Shown one piece after another: positions 26,247-36,105 of a stretch of 64,000 nt of DNA. Location: assembly GCF_019703325.1 (NCBI RefSeq), contig NZ_AP024819.1, positions 992,001 to 1,056,000 of the forward strand, read 5' to 3'. The notes beneath the pieces are model-generated. The model was not told where the DNA came from. It searched no databases and was given only the letters and a program-made list of their open reading frames with translations. A program made the position numbers and the translations under genes. The stretch comes from Helicobacter sp. NHP19-012 (GTDB lineage: Bacteria > Campylobacterota > Campylobacteria > Campylobacterales > Helicobacteraceae). The stretch's first letter is position 1. Each line of letters starts with the position of its first letter.

Positions 26247-27294
26247 AGAAGAAAAAACCGAGCTGCCCTCAGCCAAAAAGATCGAAAAGGCCAGAGAAGA
26301 GGGCAATGTCGCCAAGAGTTTGGAGGTCTTGGGGTTTTTGGGCTTGGTGGCGAGTTTTGGGGGGATTTTTACGTTCTTTAGCTTTTGGCTTAAGAGCTTT
26401 GAAAGCATGTTTAGGCAATCTTTGCAGTGGATCAAGCTAGACTTCACGCCCCATAATTTACATGCGCTCTCTTTGCAACTACTCAAAGACATTTTATGGG
26501 TGCTCTTGCCCTTTCTCTTATTAGTGGGGCTTGTCGCGTTTTTGGCTAATGTCTTGCAATTTGGCTTTTTATTCAGCCCCAAAGCCATTGCGCCCAAGTG
26601 GAGCAAAATCAACCCCATCACGGGCTTTAAAAATCTCTTTGGGTTAAAGAGGTTCTTAGACGGGTTACTCATCACCACTAAAGTTTTTATCGCTTTTCTT
26701 TTGGGTTTTGTTTTGGTGTATTCGTTTGTAGACGAACTTGTGGGCGTGGCGCAGTTTAACTATAAAGATCAACTTTTATGGTTTAAAAGCAAATCCTTAG
26801 AAGTCATCGCTAGCTTGTTGTTTTTATTCTTAGTGGCTTCGATCTTGGACTTCATGCTAAAACGCCGACAATACATCAACTCGCTCAAAATGACAAAGCA
26901 AGAAGTCAAGGACGAATATAGGCAACAAGAAGGTAACCCTGAGATCAAAGTCAAAATCAAACAGCTCATGCTCAAAAACTCCATGAGCAAAATGATGGCA
27001 GCCATCCCAAGCGCCAATGTGGTCGTTACCAACCCCACGCACTACGCTGTGGCTCTGCGCTTTGAGGAGAAAGACCCCGCCCCTATAGTCGTGGCTAAGG
27101 GAGTCGACCACTTGGCGATCCGCATTAAAGGCGTGGCAAGGGAGCACGAAATAGAAATCATAGAAAACCCCAAACTCGCCCGCCAACTCTACCAAGATGT
27201 GGATATTGATGAGGTGATCCCTAAGGTGCTCTTTGAGACAGTGGCGATTGTGTTTGCCCAAGTGGCGCACATCCAACAAATGAAAAACCGCTAA
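26239..27294 (+). CDS. flhB: Flagellar type III export switch protein FlhB
   Basis: An inner-membrane export-gate protein that switches substrate class after autocleavage. The 351 residues show the N-terminal PSAKKIEKAREEGNVAKS motif, four membrane segments (about residues 30-210), and the NPTH self-cleavage site at about residue 265 in VVVTNPTHYAVAL. It overlaps mobA by 8 bp, as expected for the H. pylori mobA-flhB order. Confidence 0.97.
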   Translation: MAEEEKTELPSAKKIEKAREEGNVAKSLEVLGFLGLVASFGGIFTFFSFWLKSFESMFRQSLQWIKLDFTPHNLHALSLQLLKDILWVLLPFLLLVGLVAFLANVLQFGFLFSPKAIAPKWSKINPITGFKNLFGLKRFLDGLLITTKVFIAFLLGFVLVYSFVDELVGVAQFNYKDQLLWFKSKSLEVIASLLFLFLVASILDFMLKRRQYINSLKMTKQEVKDEYRQQEGNPEIKVKIKQLMLKNSMSKMMAAIPSANVVVTNPTHYAVALRFEEKDPAPIVVAKGVDHLAIRIKGVAREHEIEIIENPKLARQLYQDVDIDEVIPKVLFETVAIVFAQVAHIQQMKNR

Positions 27295-28199
27295 AGCCCC
27301 TTACTCTCTAGCCACTCTAAAAGGCTCTCTAGCACCGCCTGCTTGTCGCTCTCATCTAGGATTTTATGGCGATCTTTAGAAAAAAGACGCAGTTCAATAT
27401 CCTTAAAGCCCTGTTTCTCTAGGCAACGGTGCGCTTTAATCACCCCCACGCCAAAGCCCCCACACACATCATCTAATCCGCTTAAAAACAAAATGGGTAA
27501 ATCCTTGCGCCCATAGGCATGGGTGTGAAACACCTTAAAAGCCCCTTGCACTAAGAGCGCAAAACTCTTGGTGCTAAACACAAAGCGCGAAGCCGGATCG
27601 ACCCTTAAGAGGCGCAACGCCCCCGTATTGCGGCACACCCAATTACCCTGATACGCCCGCACCCTGGGGTGCAAACTAAAGAGTGCATTGACCCCGCCCT
27701 TAAAGTGGATATTCAAATGGCTTAAGATTTTTAGCAAAAAGGCGCATAGCCTTAAGCCCAAGAAGGGGGCGGGCGTGCCGGTTAAAACCAAAGCGTCCAG
27801 GGGGGCGTAGTCGTGTTGCACCCACCGCCGTGCGAGCAACGAACCCATGCTATGGCCTAACACCACTAACTTATGCGTGGGGTAAAGACTTTTTATGTGT
27901 TTGGCAAGTTTAGCCATGTCTTTGGCTGCCCACTCAAAGCCCTCATCGCCCATCTCCCCCCAAAAAATCTCGCCACCATTTTCTAACACACTCAAGCCAT
28001 GCCCTCTGTGATCGGCGACAAAGACCACATACCCCCTAGAGCAAAGCTCGCTAGCTACCCATTTATAATGCTCCTTATGCTCCACCATGCCCGTGGCAAT
28101 CTGCACCACTACCCCTTTAGATTGCGTGGGCTCGTAGTGGTCAAAATAAAGTTCTAAATAAGGGGGGTTGTCGCTGTTAATGTGTTCGTTCTTAGCCAC
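27291..28199 (-). CDS. Alpha/beta-hydrolase, lysophospholipase/monoacylglycerol lipase-like
   Basis: A 302-residue serine hydrolase with the nucleophile elbow GHSMGS (about residue 114), a likely catalytic Asp in FLSGLDDVCGG and His in KDRHKIL near the C-terminus. The DHRGHGLS motif before the elbow is typical of the lysophospholipase L2/monoacylglycerol lipase group. No signal peptide. The substrate is not known. It follows mqnD on the minus strand (11 bp gap) and overlaps the flhB end by 4 bp. Confidence 0.8.
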   Translation of the reverse strand: MAKNEHINSDNPPYLELYFDHYEPTQSKGVVVQIATGMVEHKEHYKWVASELCSRGYVVFVADHRGHGLSVLENGGEIFWGEMGDEGFEWAAKDMAKLAKHIKSLYPTHKLVVLGHSMGSLLARRWVQHDYAPLDALVLTGTPAPFLGLRLCAFLLKILSHLNIHFKGGVNALFSLHPRVRAYQGNWVCRNTGALRLLRVDPASRFVFSTKSFALLVQGAFKVFHTHAYGRKDLPILFLSGLDDVCGGFGVGVIKAHRCLEKQGFKDIELRLFSKDRHKILDESDKQAVLESLLEWLESKGL

Positions 28200-28210
28200 C
28201 TAGCCATCCT

Positions 28211-29065
28211 TTAAGAAAAGCGCAGATTTTCATAGCTATCGGGGATCAAGTAGTCCCTGCACGCCACAAGCTCAGGGTAAAGCCCGTGTTTAAAGCCCAA
28301 CGCAAACAAGGCATCAATGCCTGCCATTTGCTCTTCACTCAAAGCGCAAGAGCTGGCATTGGCATACATACCTAGGTAGGTGTCTAAATGCGCCTTATTG
28401 ACCCTAACTAAACTGCGCTCTAAAAGCATATCCGCTAATAAATCTTGGTGCTTTAGGGCAATGACGATGGCTTGGCTCAACGCCCTTTGCATGCGTATGG
28501 CCTGCGTTAAAGGGATCGAGCGCCTAAGAGCCATCCCCCCTAAAGGCAGAGGCAACGCGCTTTGGGTCAGCTCACACCACACCTCCCAAATCTCTTTTTC
28601 TACCATTAAATCGCTATTAAATTCTAAAATGCTCTCGTGGATGAGCACCCCCGCATCCACCTCCCCGCTGAGCACCGCCCCCTCAATCTCTAAGAAATGC
28701 TTATACACCACCCGCGCCTGTGGGTAGTAGAGCCGAAATAAAAGGGCGTTTGTGGTGTATTGCCCGCTCAAGGCCACTTTAAAGTTCTTTTTAAGGGGCT
28801 TGTCCTTGCGCCGAATGAGCTTAGGTCCATAACCTTGCCCAAAACTCGTGGCCGGCTGCAATAGGGCGTAATGCTCCTTAATGAGCGGATAGAGCCCAAA
28901 ACTAATGGCACTAATGGCGTGCGTGCCTTTGAGGGCTTCTTGGTTTAGACTCTCTATGTCCAGGGCGTGGTGCGTGAAAGGCTTAGGGAAACTCACCCAG
29001 CCAAAGGCTAGGGCGTAAAACATAAAAATATCGTCCGCATCGGGGCTGTGCGCTATGCTCAACAT
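28211..29065 (-). CDS. mqnD: 1,4-dihydroxy-6-naphthoate synthase (MqnD)
   Basis: MqnD converts cyclic dehypoxanthine futalosine to 1,4-dihydroxy-6-naphthoate, the step after MqnC. The 284-residue protein has the periplasmic-binding-protein fold shared by MqnA and MqnD. The opening SIAHSPDADDIFMFYAL matches the MqnD N-terminal substrate motif rather than MqnA, and ISFGLYPLI and SFGQGYGPKLI also fit. It is first in a minus-strand pair with the hydrolase. With mqnC and mqnE it gives three futalosine-pathway enzymes in the window. Confidence 0.85.
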   Translation of the reverse strand: MLSIAHSPDADDIFMFYALAFGWVSFPKPFTHHALDIESLNQEALKGTHAISAISFGLYPLIKEHYALLQPATSFGQGYGPKLIRRKDKPLKKNFKVALSGQYTTNALLFRLYYPQARVVYKHFLEIEGAVLSGEVDAGVLIHESILEFNSDLMVEKEIWEVWCELTQSALPLPLGGMALRRSIPLTQAIRMQRALSQAIVIALKHQDLLADMLLERSLVRVNKAHLDTYLGMYANASSCALSEEQMAGIDALFALGFKHGLYPELVACRDYLIPDSYENLRFS

Positions 29066-29241
29066 GTGTTCTTCTTTTCTCCCATTTTAGCTTGTTTTAG
29101 CCATTTTGTCCTCACCTAAGCATTGCTAAACATTGAAAACGATGTTAGGGAAAAAGACATCACCTTTTCTTCCTAGAAAGGCGAGTCGTATAAAAATCGT
29201 CATGGTGCTTAAGGTGTCCGCTACATCTTGCTTAACTCACT

Positions 29242-31236
29242 TCAAATTTTAAAAACACTAAGGAAAGTGTTTAAATCATTAGTCTGTTTATTGAGATCGT
29301 TAGAAGACTTTTGCATGGAATCGTTGATCTTTAATAAATCTTGCACGCACGAGGCGATCTTGTCTCCATTTTCAAGGATATTTGTGGTGTGCTTGTTGAT
29401 TCTATTGATGTTATCGAGATTGGCTAAAGATTGGTCCACAACACCAACGATCACGCTAGAAAGATGATTTACATGGCTTTGCATGTCGCTTGAGTGCTGG
29501 GTCAGCACTTGCATTAATTGGAGATTGTCTTTTCTCTCTTGGTTGATCTTGGCGATGGACTCTAAGATATGTTTGACGATGGATTCGCTTTCCGTGATGC
29601 TATTTTGGGTTCTTTCAGCCAAAGCCCGCACCTCATCAGCCACCACCGCAAAGCCCCTGCCATGCTCACCCGCCCGCGCCGCCTCGATGGCTGCATTGAG
29701 AGCTAATAAATTTGTTTGCTTAGCTATCTCTGTGAGTGTGTCTAGAATGCCCCGTATATTTTGTGCCTCTGTGGATAAAGATTGCATTTTCACCACATCA
29801 TTTTCTTCATTGGTCATATTGCGCTGGACATGTTCATCAATCACAGCCACAGCTGCTTTCGTGTCAGAGACATTTTTTAACACGCCCTCTAAAAGATCTC
29901 TAGTAGAAATAGACATAGATAAACTTTCATCTAATGCTTGTCGACTGGAGCGGCTTAAATCCGTGTTGTTTTGACTAATTTGTTTGATTTGTTTAGAATT
30001 TGAGTCCAAACCTGCGGAAATGGTGTTCAAAGATCTAGAGATAGCTGTATTGTTTTGCACCTGTTTAAAGATTCTTTGCAAGGTGTCGCGCATGTATTCT
30101 ATGAAGACATTTACAGACCTACCCATAAAACCTATTTCATCGTTAGTGGTGATGTTGATCTTATCTGTGAAAGTTTTATTGACGACAATATGTTCTAGTG
30201 TCTTATTGACCTTTTGCAATCTCTTAGAGATATGGCGCATCACCGAGAAAGACAAAATCGTTGTAATGAGAATGAGTAATGTTTCACAGACTGCTAGAAA
30301 TTCAAGATAGTGGGTATCTTTTATAATCTCAACCCTAGCAAGCTTTGTGATGTGCGCACTAATACTATCCTCCACCTGTTTAAGCAAATCGATTTTTCTT
30401 GTAATGGTATTGAACCACATCGATGGATCAACCCCAAATCCCCCCATGAGGTATTTTTTCATCAATATTTGGCGCATTTTTTCCACATCCCTAAAACTAG
30501 AGTCCTTAGAAACACGCTTAAAGAGCGCGATGCTTTGTGCATCTGCAAAGGATAGAAAATATTTCTCAAAGACTTCTTGTTTAGCCACTAGGGCAATGAA
30601 ATGTGCGTATTGCGGATCGGCGGGGTCATTGGCAATAAAAATGCGGTCAGCCGTGGCGCGCTCTAACCCAGACATCTCTTTAGTGTAAAGAAAACTGGCA
30701 TAACCCATCAAAGCATTAGAGATTTCAGAATTATGGATAATATTAATAGACTTAAGCACGGTGTCAAGGAATATCGTAATGCTCTGCGTAAAGTATGCAA
30801 CCGTGCTATCTACAATCGCCTTCTTGTCTTTGGACTCCATAGCATTGCGGATCTGTGGCAATCGGTCTAAAAAATTAAGCCCCCTTTGTAGGTTTTGCAC
30901 ATAATTAGAGTCTAAACCCGAAATAGAACTTAAGAACTTTTTAAGATCCTCTAACTTTACATCTGTGTGTTTTCTTTGTTCTTGCAGCCTATGGGCAAAT
31001 TGCACCCCACCACTCGACAAGAACCCTGCGCTCATCCCCCGCTCTTTTTGCATTTCATGCACTAACCAAGATAAGTGTTTAGAAACCTCTATTTGGTGCA
31101 CCAAATCCTTATTGGACAGCAAAGGGTTGTAAGTGTCGTACAACTGCCAGAACATAAAAAACAATAAGGTAACCATAGGGATAGAAATGATCGCTATGAT
31201 TTTGCCTTGTAGCCTCAAACCATTTAGTAAACGCAA
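29242..31236 (-). CDS. Methyl-accepting chemotaxis protein with NIT sensor domain
   Basis: A 664-residue transmembrane chemoreceptor. TM1 lies about residues 13-32. A long helical periplasmic region with the NIT-family signature [18 protein letters not shown] follows (about residues 56-73), then a second membrane segment near residue 320, a HAMP region, and the signalling tip [20 protein letters not shown] with [20 protein letters not shown] domains are linked with nitrate/nitrite sensing in other bacteria; the ligand here is unproven. The start is TTG at 31236 with AGGAG 6 bp upstream. It is one of three chemoreceptor genes in the window. Confidence 0.9.
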   Translation of the reverse strand: MRLLNGLRLQGKIIAIISIPMVTLLFFMFWQLYDTYNPLLSNKDLVHQIEVSKHLSWLVHEMQKERGMSAGFLSSGGVQFAHRLQEQRKHTDVKLEDLKKFLSSISGLDSNYVQNLQRGLNFLDRLPQIRNAMESKDKKAIVDSTVAYFTQSITIFLDTVLKSINIIHNSEISNALMGYASFLYTKEMSGLERATADRIFIANDPADPQYAHFIALVAKQEVFEKYFLSFADAQSIALFKRVSKDSSFRDVEKMRQILMKKYLMGGFGVDPSMWFNTITRKIDLLKQVEDSISAHITKLARVEIIKDTHYLEFLAVCETLLILITTILSFSVMRHISKRLQKVNKTLEHIVVNKTFTDKINITTNDEIGFMGRSVNVFIEYMRDTLQRIFKQVQNNTAISRSLNTISAGLDSNSKQIKQISQNNTDLSRSSRQALDESLSMSISTRDLLEGVLKNVSDTKAAVAVIDEHVQRNMTNEENDVVKMQSLSTEAQNIRGILDTLTEIAKQTNLLALNAAIEAARAGEHGRGFAVVADEVRALAERTQNSITESESIVKHILESIAKINQERKDNLQLMQVLTQHSSDMQSHVNHLSSVIVGVVDQSLANLDNINRINKHTTNILENGDKIASCVQDLLKINDSMQKSSNDLNKQTNDLNTFLSVFKI

Positions 31237-31498
31237 CGAAGACTCCTAATTAAGAAAGCACCATTCTAATAAAAATTAGGTAAATCAAGTCATCTTATGC
31301 AAAAAAAGAAAAAAGAAAAGTAGCTGTTTTCTATTTTTTTCTATGATAAACTGCGTCAAGGCTCTTTCACTACATAGCATTTCTCTCTATTTAATGCTAA
31401 TGTCTAAGTGCGCTTGGTTTGTCAGTAAAAGCCATGCCTACTTATAAAGATGGTGTCAAAGGCGACCTTCCAATTATTGTTGTTTTACCATTAACTTA

Positions 31499-33433
31499 AT
31501 GGGCAGATCATGGCGTATGTTGTGTATTAGAAGGCTTTTACTAATACCTCTTGTTTGGGGTGTGGTGTCTGCCGATGTGCGCGATGGGTTTTTTGTAGGG
31601 GGGCGGCTAGGTTTGACAAATGTGAGCCCCTCTTATGAAGCACCACAGCACAATGCCTCTAATCCCTCTGATACCCAAGCTTTTGCCTTGCAACAGCAAC
31701 TCAACGCCGATATTGACAAGCTTGTTGCCAATCTCAATAGCATAGCGATCAAAGCCATAGAGAATGCCTTGAAGAACAATAAGGAGACCTATAGGGCACA
31801 AAACAATCAGGTTTCTACTACAGGGGATGTAAACAACCTCGATCCGTTATCCACTCCGCTTTTAAATGGGCTTGAAAGCCAGGACAACACTTTGGAGCAG
31901 GCCATTGCACAAAAGATTGGAGCACTGGATGCGATGATAGCTAACAAACAGATTCCAGATACTCCAGAAATCCAGCAAGCCAGCACCGAGTATGCCAACA
32001 TTCTAAAAGCCCTGCAAGAGGGATCTAAAAATTTAATCCATGAGATCAATGATGCGATCGATGCCTATAACAAGGCATTAGATGCAGCCAAAGCTGCCTA
32101 CAAGAGTGCTCTTGAAAAACACCAACAAACCGCACAAGAAAACACCCAGTATCAGCAAAAAGAACGGGCTTATGATCAACAAAAGCAGCAATATAATAAA
32201 GCTTCAGGAGTTGTCAATGACTACAACCAAACGCTAGACAACCTGATTCAAAACATCCGCGAGTATGTGCCCCAATACAACAATCAAGGAGACCAGATAA
32301 GCAATCCCCCTTCATGGCAGGCTTTTTTGAATAATCTTAAATCCATTAGTGGCAATCTTGATGCGATCAATGCAATGATTAGCGCCAATAAAGCGATACT
32401 GACAATGCCCTGGAACCCCCAAGAATTTAGCCAATACCAGCAAGATGGTTACCACGAAGCTCAAGGTAGCGCGTGCAGGGTGGATCAAAGTGCTGCTCAA
32501 GCTGCTGGTGGGTGGGGGCAGTATTTTATAAATTGCATACAAAACATGGTGCCCAAACTAGATCAAGGAATACTGCCCACCAATCCATACCAGCTCATAG
32601 AAGTCCAGTCATGGTTCTACCAAAAAGCGGTGTTGATCTCTGATTTGAAAAAGATCGGGGGCTATAGTGAAAACACTATTCAGAATGCTGAAGAGGGACT
32701 AATCAATGCATACCAATCCTACTTAAATACTCTTAGCACCTCTAGTTTTCCCACTCCTGGGCAAGCACACAACCCTTATCCAACTCCCACACCCCCGGGC
32801 AAACCTCCTCCCCCTATTAGTCCACTCCCCAACCCAAAATTTAGTTACAAATTTAGTTTTGCCAAGATTGCAAGTTTAAATGTTCCTCAATTTGCCACCC
32901 GTCCCAATTTATCAGGCATGGTGCATGCCTTTAGCAATGCCTTTTACCATGACATGGGCATCAATGGTAGTTTGGTGGCTGGCTACCAGCACTTTTTTAG
33001 CCAACATCTAGGGTTTTCCTTAGATGCTTTCCTAGGTTATGGCTATATACGCAGCCCTATTTATACCAGCCTCCCATTCTTCAAACGCTTGCAGGATGTC
33101 CAAGTAAATGTAGGTGGAAATCTCATCTATGATTTTAATACGCCTGAAAATGGCGAGTCTCACGCATTTTATGGGATATTTGCGGGGGTGCAAGGGGGCA
33201 GCACTAACTTTGTGTTGAGTGCTGGCGGTCAAAATCTGTGGCGCGCCTCTTACAATTTAGATGTGGACTTAGGTCTTAGGTTTCAGTTTTCAACAAATAT
33301 TATTAAGTGGGGGGTTGATCTCCCACTCCTACACCAAGACATCAATTGGCAGATAGACTCCACACATCTATATCTTGACGAGGATTTTAAAGACATTGGG
33401 ATTTTTATAACTTATGAAAAACTAATCTTTTAA
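31499..33433 (+). CDS. Large Helicobacter outer-membrane protein (adhesin-like, Hop-related)
   Basis: A 644-residue predicted outer-membrane protein. The signal peptide ends near VVSA and is followed by DVRDGFFVGGRLGLTNVSPS, the Hop-type N-terminal strand. Residues about 45-415 are helix-rich and low in hydrophobicity, with coiled-coil-like Gln/Asn/Ala segments. A Pro-rich linker (about 417-447, TPTPPGKPPPPISPLPNP) follows, then a C-terminal beta-barrel of about 200 residues ending in Phe (TYEKLIF). The layout resembles Helicobacter adhesins with an exposed head and a C-terminal barrel. No clear ribosome-binding site; start may be 31499 or 31517. Not assigned to a named Hop. Confidence 0.82.
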   Translation: MGRSWRMLCIRRLLLIPLVWGVVSADVRDGFFVGGRLGLTNVSPSYEAPQHNASNPSDTQAFALQQQLNADIDKLVANLNSIAIKAIENALKNNKETYRAQNNQVSTTGDVNNLDPLSTPLLNGLESQDNTLEQAIAQKIGALDAMIANKQIPDTPEIQQASTEYANILKALQEGSKNLIHEINDAIDAYNKALDAAKAAYKSALEKHQQTAQENTQYQQKERAYDQQKQQYNKASGVVNDYNQTLDNLIQNIREYVPQYNNQGDQISNPPSWQAFLNNLKSISGNLDAINAMISANKAILTMPWNPQEFSQYQQDGYHEAQGSACRVDQSAAQAAGGWGQYFINCIQNMVPKLDQGILPTNPYQLIEVQSWFYQKAVLISDLKKIGGYSENTIQNAEEGLINAYQSYLNTLSTSSFPTPGQAHNPYPTPTPPGKPPPPISPLPNPKFSYKFSFAKIASLNVPQFATRPNLSGMVHAFSNAFYHDMGINGSLVAGYQHFFSQHLGFSLDAFLGYGYIRSPIYTSLPFFKRLQDVQVNVGGNLIYDFNTPENGESHAFYGIFAGVQGGSTNFVLSAGGQNLWRASYNLDVDLGLRFQFSTNIIKWGVDLPLLHQDINWQIDSTHLYLDEDFKDIGIFITYEKLIF

Positions 33434-33514
33434 AAAGAAGTGAGCGTGCTAGGCTATTTGCCGAGTGTTTTTCTAAATACGCTAGCATGGGCGACTTTTG
33501 ATTAAAGGAGACAC

Positions 33515-34141
33515 ATGCAAACACTAAGTCCAATGGCACTTAACAGCTTTCTACACCGCCGCTTTGCGTGCAAGAAGTTTGACCCCAACACCCCCCTATC
33601 CAAAGAGGTCTTGGAACAAATCCTAGAGGCGGCAAGACTTGCCCCAAGTTCCTATAACACCCAACCCTGGGAGTTTGTCGTTTTGCAAGGCGCGATGAAA
33701 GACAAACTCTTGCCCTATGTTTACTTTAACACCGAATTGGTTAAAAGTTGCGCCGTTTTGGTGGTCGTGGGCTATATGCACTTTAGTGAGCTTAACGCCG
33801 CTTACTTGAGCCGCTTTTACACCAAGGAATACCACGAAAGGGTCTCTAAAGGGGTGGAGGTTTTGCTAAAAGAACGCCTAAAAAACGATCAAACCTTGAT
33901 TGAAGCCTATATGAAAGAGCAATGCTACATTGCGGTGGGGCAAATGACTTTAGCTGCCACTTTAATGGGCGTGGATTCGTGCATCATCGGGGGCTTTGAG
34001 GCACAAAAAGTTCAAAGCGTGCTGAACGCCTATTTTAACCCCCCAAACATCGCTTGCCTAGTGGCTCTGGGTAAAGCCGCCATGCCCACCACGATTAAAG
34101 CCCGCAAGGAAAAGGGGAGTGCCATTAAGTATCTTTTGTAA
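33515..34141 (+). CDS. rdxA: Oxygen-insensitive NAD(P)H nitroreductase, RdxA-like
   Basis: A 208-residue FMN nitroreductase. The block EQCYIAVGQMTLAATLMG with DSCIIGGFEAQKV, and LAPSSYNTQPWEFVV near residue 41, match H. pylori RdxA better than FrxA. In H. pylori RdxA activates metronidazole, and its loss gives resistance. The frame is intact here. AAGGAG precedes the ATG. An 11-bp gap to the next gene suggests a two-gene transcript. Confidence 0.85.
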   Translation: MQTLSPMALNSFLHRRFACKKFDPNTPLSKEVLEQILEAARLAPSSYNTQPWEFVVLQGAMKDKLLPYVYFNTELVKSCAVLVVVGYMHFSELNAAYLSRFYTKEYHERVSKGVEVLLKERLKNDQTLIEAYMKEQCYIAVGQMTLAATLMGVDSCIIGGFEAQKVQSVLNAYFNPPNIACLVALGKAAMPTTIKARKEKGSAIKYLL

Positions 34142-34152
34142 GAGAGGTTTAT

Positions 34153-34530
34153 ATGCAAGTTGTGTACAACGAAAAAGAGTTACAACAAGCTTTAGAGAAA
34201 AATATTGAGGATATAGGCATGGAGGGACAGATTGTCGCCAAGATTGCCCCCTTGGTAGGTGCCAACAACACCGCTTGGTGTATCGCTATGGTCGCCATCA
34301 CCACGGCTTTCATCGATTCAACGGAGACTGTAGGGCTGGGGGCGGCTGTGCCCCAAAGCATCATGGCTAAAAAAGATGTAGCTGGGGCTGTGGATGTTTT
34401 GGGGACTGAGGCGACTTACGCAGCTATTGCAATAGCCTTAGCCGCTGGAAGCATAGAGATTTTAGAGCATTTACGCACCTACCGCTTAGAAAGGCGCGGG
34501 GATAACCGGGCTATTTTAGTCAAGAGATAG
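34153..34530 (+). CDS. Hypothetical protein cotranscribed with rdxA
   Basis: A 125-residue protein I do not recognise. It is rich in Ala, Gly, Ile and Val, with two moderately hydrophobic stretches (AWCIAMVAITTAFID, about residues 39-53, and TYAAIAIALAAGSIEIL, about 88-104), and a basic C-terminus (RTYRLERRGDNR). It could be a small membrane or membrane-associated protein. AGAGG lies before the ATG. It overlaps the convergent queH by 11 bp. No catalytic motif is visible. Confidence 0.7.
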   Translation: MQVVYNEKELQQALEKNIEDIGMEGQIVAKIAPLVGANNTAWCIAMVAITTAFIDSTETVGLGAAVPQSIMAKKDVAGAVDVLGTEATYAAIAIALAAGSIEILEHLRTYRLERRGDNRAILVKR

Positions 34531-35683
34531 TTTGGAGTAGGTAAAAGTTTTTTTGCTCAAAAAATGCAGCGGTGATCTCCACTTCAACAACACCCCCAAG
34601 TAAGGCGTTTAAGTCTTGCACGATAAAAATGGGCTGGATGCTCTCAGCTCCGGCTATTTTCTCTCTCAAATAGAGTTCTTGCTTGTAGGTGAGCTTCAAA
34701 GATTTTACGGGGGTTTGTGGGGTGTTTAAAATGTGTGCCACGCCAGCGGTGTCTAGGAATAATGTGTCGTCTTTGGGGCTAAAACCTAGATTAATTTCTA
34801 GCGTGGGGGGCAAAATATCCAACCTTTTACAAAGAATTTCTTCGGCTAAAGTGGGCTTTAGAGTGGTTTTAGCAATCTGTAAATCCTTGATTTTAGCTTT
34901 CTTGGTGGCGGAGTGGGCAAGGATTTGGCTAGCAATCACCTCTCCTTTTGTGTTAGCATATCCTCTTAAAAGTAGATAAGTTTGTAGGTTTTGTTGTAAG
35001 AGTTGGTAGTTTTGCGCCTTGGCTTCTAACTCTTGTCGTTGTTTAAAAAGCTCCAAACGGCTAGTCACGCTAGTGGGATGTATTTGGCGGTTTAGGGGAC
35101 TGATTAATTCTGTGCAAGGCTTGTCTTGCGCTTGGCGTTGCTTTTCAAGAGCGAAGACACAACCACAATAGTTTTGGCGGTAGAGCTTGTCTTTTTTGGC
35201 AAGGGCGTTCTGTTTTTCCACCCCTCCTTTGGCGCGCACATTAACGTAGACAAACTCCAAGCCGTATTTTTTTGCTATGGTTTCTCCTTGCGCCTTCAAC
35301 ACTTCTTGCTCTTTCATGGGGCTTGAAAGTAGGGTGGTGCTAAAACGCTTTGACCCAAGCATTAACGCCATTTGTGCGCTCACTTCTAAACGGACATCAA
35401 AGCAGACATTGCACCTTTTGCCCTTCTCTTTTTCTTGCTCCAAACCCCGAACGGCTTGCATCCACGCCTCTAAGGTGTAATCGCCCTCGAGCAAAGGGAT
35501 ATTTAAAGCCATGCACGAGCGTTTGACATCGAGCAGACGCAAGTCATGCTCTTCTTTTGGGTGTATGTTGGGGTTGTAAAAAAAACCTGTAAGAGGGGTG
35601 TGGGGGTAAAGCTTTTGTATCTCTTGCAAGAAATAATGGCTATCGACCGAACAACAAATGTGCACCAACATGCCTTTTTGCAT
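34520..35683 (-). CDS. queH: Epoxyqueuosine reductase QueH
   Basis: QueH reduces epoxyqueuosine to queuosine in tRNA, replacing QueG in many bacteria. The first about 200 residues carry the family cysteine pattern: HICCSVDSHYF (about residue 8), KRCNVCFDVRL (about 88-98) and NYCGCVFAL (about 171). The remaining about 190 residues form a C-terminal extension also found in the H. pylori homologue, of unknown role. The start could be the ATG at 35671 (MLVHICC), which matches H. pylori; neither start has a strong ribosome-binding site. Confidence 0.85.
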   Translation of the reverse strand: MQKGMLVHICCSVDSHYFLQEIQKLYPHTPLTGFFYNPNIHPKEEHDLRLLDVKRSCMALNIPLLEGDYTLEAWMQAVRGLEQEKEKGKRCNVCFDVRLEVSAQMALMLGSKRFSTTLLSSPMKEQEVLKAQGETIAKKYGLEFVYVNVRAKGGVEKQNALAKKDKLYRQNYCGCVFALEKQRQAQDKPCTELISPLNRQIHPTSVTSRLELFKQRQELEAKAQNYQLLQQNLQTYLLLRGYANTKGEVIASQILAHSATKKAKIKDLQIAKTTLKPTLAEEILCKRLDILPPTLEINLGFSPKDDTLFLDTAGVAHILNTPQTPVKSLKLTYKQELYLREKIAGAESIQPIFIVQDLNALLGGVVEVEITAAFFEQKNFYLLQTIS

Positions 35684-35729
35684 ACATTTTTTCCGTTTTT
35701 AGACCATTGTATCTAAATTTGCCATCTTG

Positions 35730-35738
35730 TGCTAGAAT
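35730..35738 (+). promoter_or_regulatory. Predicted extended -10 promoter of the cupin gene
   Basis: TGCTAGAAT (extended -10 TGn-TAGAAT) lies 28 bp upstream of the ATG and is followed by AAAGGA. It matches the other strong-looking promoters in the window. Confidence 0.55.
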
Positions 35739-35766
35739 ATGCCTCATTTTTGATTAAAGGAATTTT

Positions 35767-36105
35767 ATGCAGATTTTACACTTCTTAGAAAATCCAAGTT
35801 TTGCATCTTTAGATATCCAAAAGCTCTTGGAAACAGAAAACAGCAAAGAAATCCGCATTTGTATGCCAAAAGGAAAGGAAATGCGCGAGCACCAAGCCCC
35901 CGGGGCGATTGTGGTGCGGGTGTTGCAAGGACGCATTTGGTTTGAAGTGCAAGGGGCAAAACACACACTAGAGAGAGGCGATTGTATCGCCCTAGAGGCG
36001 CACGTCCCCCATAGCCTTGGCGGACTAGAAGATAGTGTGCTTAATTTAACTTTAAGCAAGTTGGACAGCGTCCAAAGAGTGTTGGATGTAGCCTCTAATA
36101 AGTAG
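35767..36105 (+). CDS. Small cupin protein, HP0902-like
   Basis: A 112-residue single-domain cupin resembling H. pylori HP0902: HFLENPSF at the start, EIRICMPKGKEMREHQAPGA in the first cupin motif, and LERGDCIALEAHVPHSL in the second. HP0902 is a small metal-poor cupin reported to be linked with host inflammatory response; the role here is not known. The gene has its own promoter and stands alone. Confidence 0.85.
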   Translation: MQILHFLENPSFASLDIQKLLETENSKEIRICMPKGKEMREHQAPGAIVVRVLQGRIWFEVQGAKHTLERGDCIALEAHVPHSLGGLEDSVLNLTLSKLDSVQRVLDVASNK

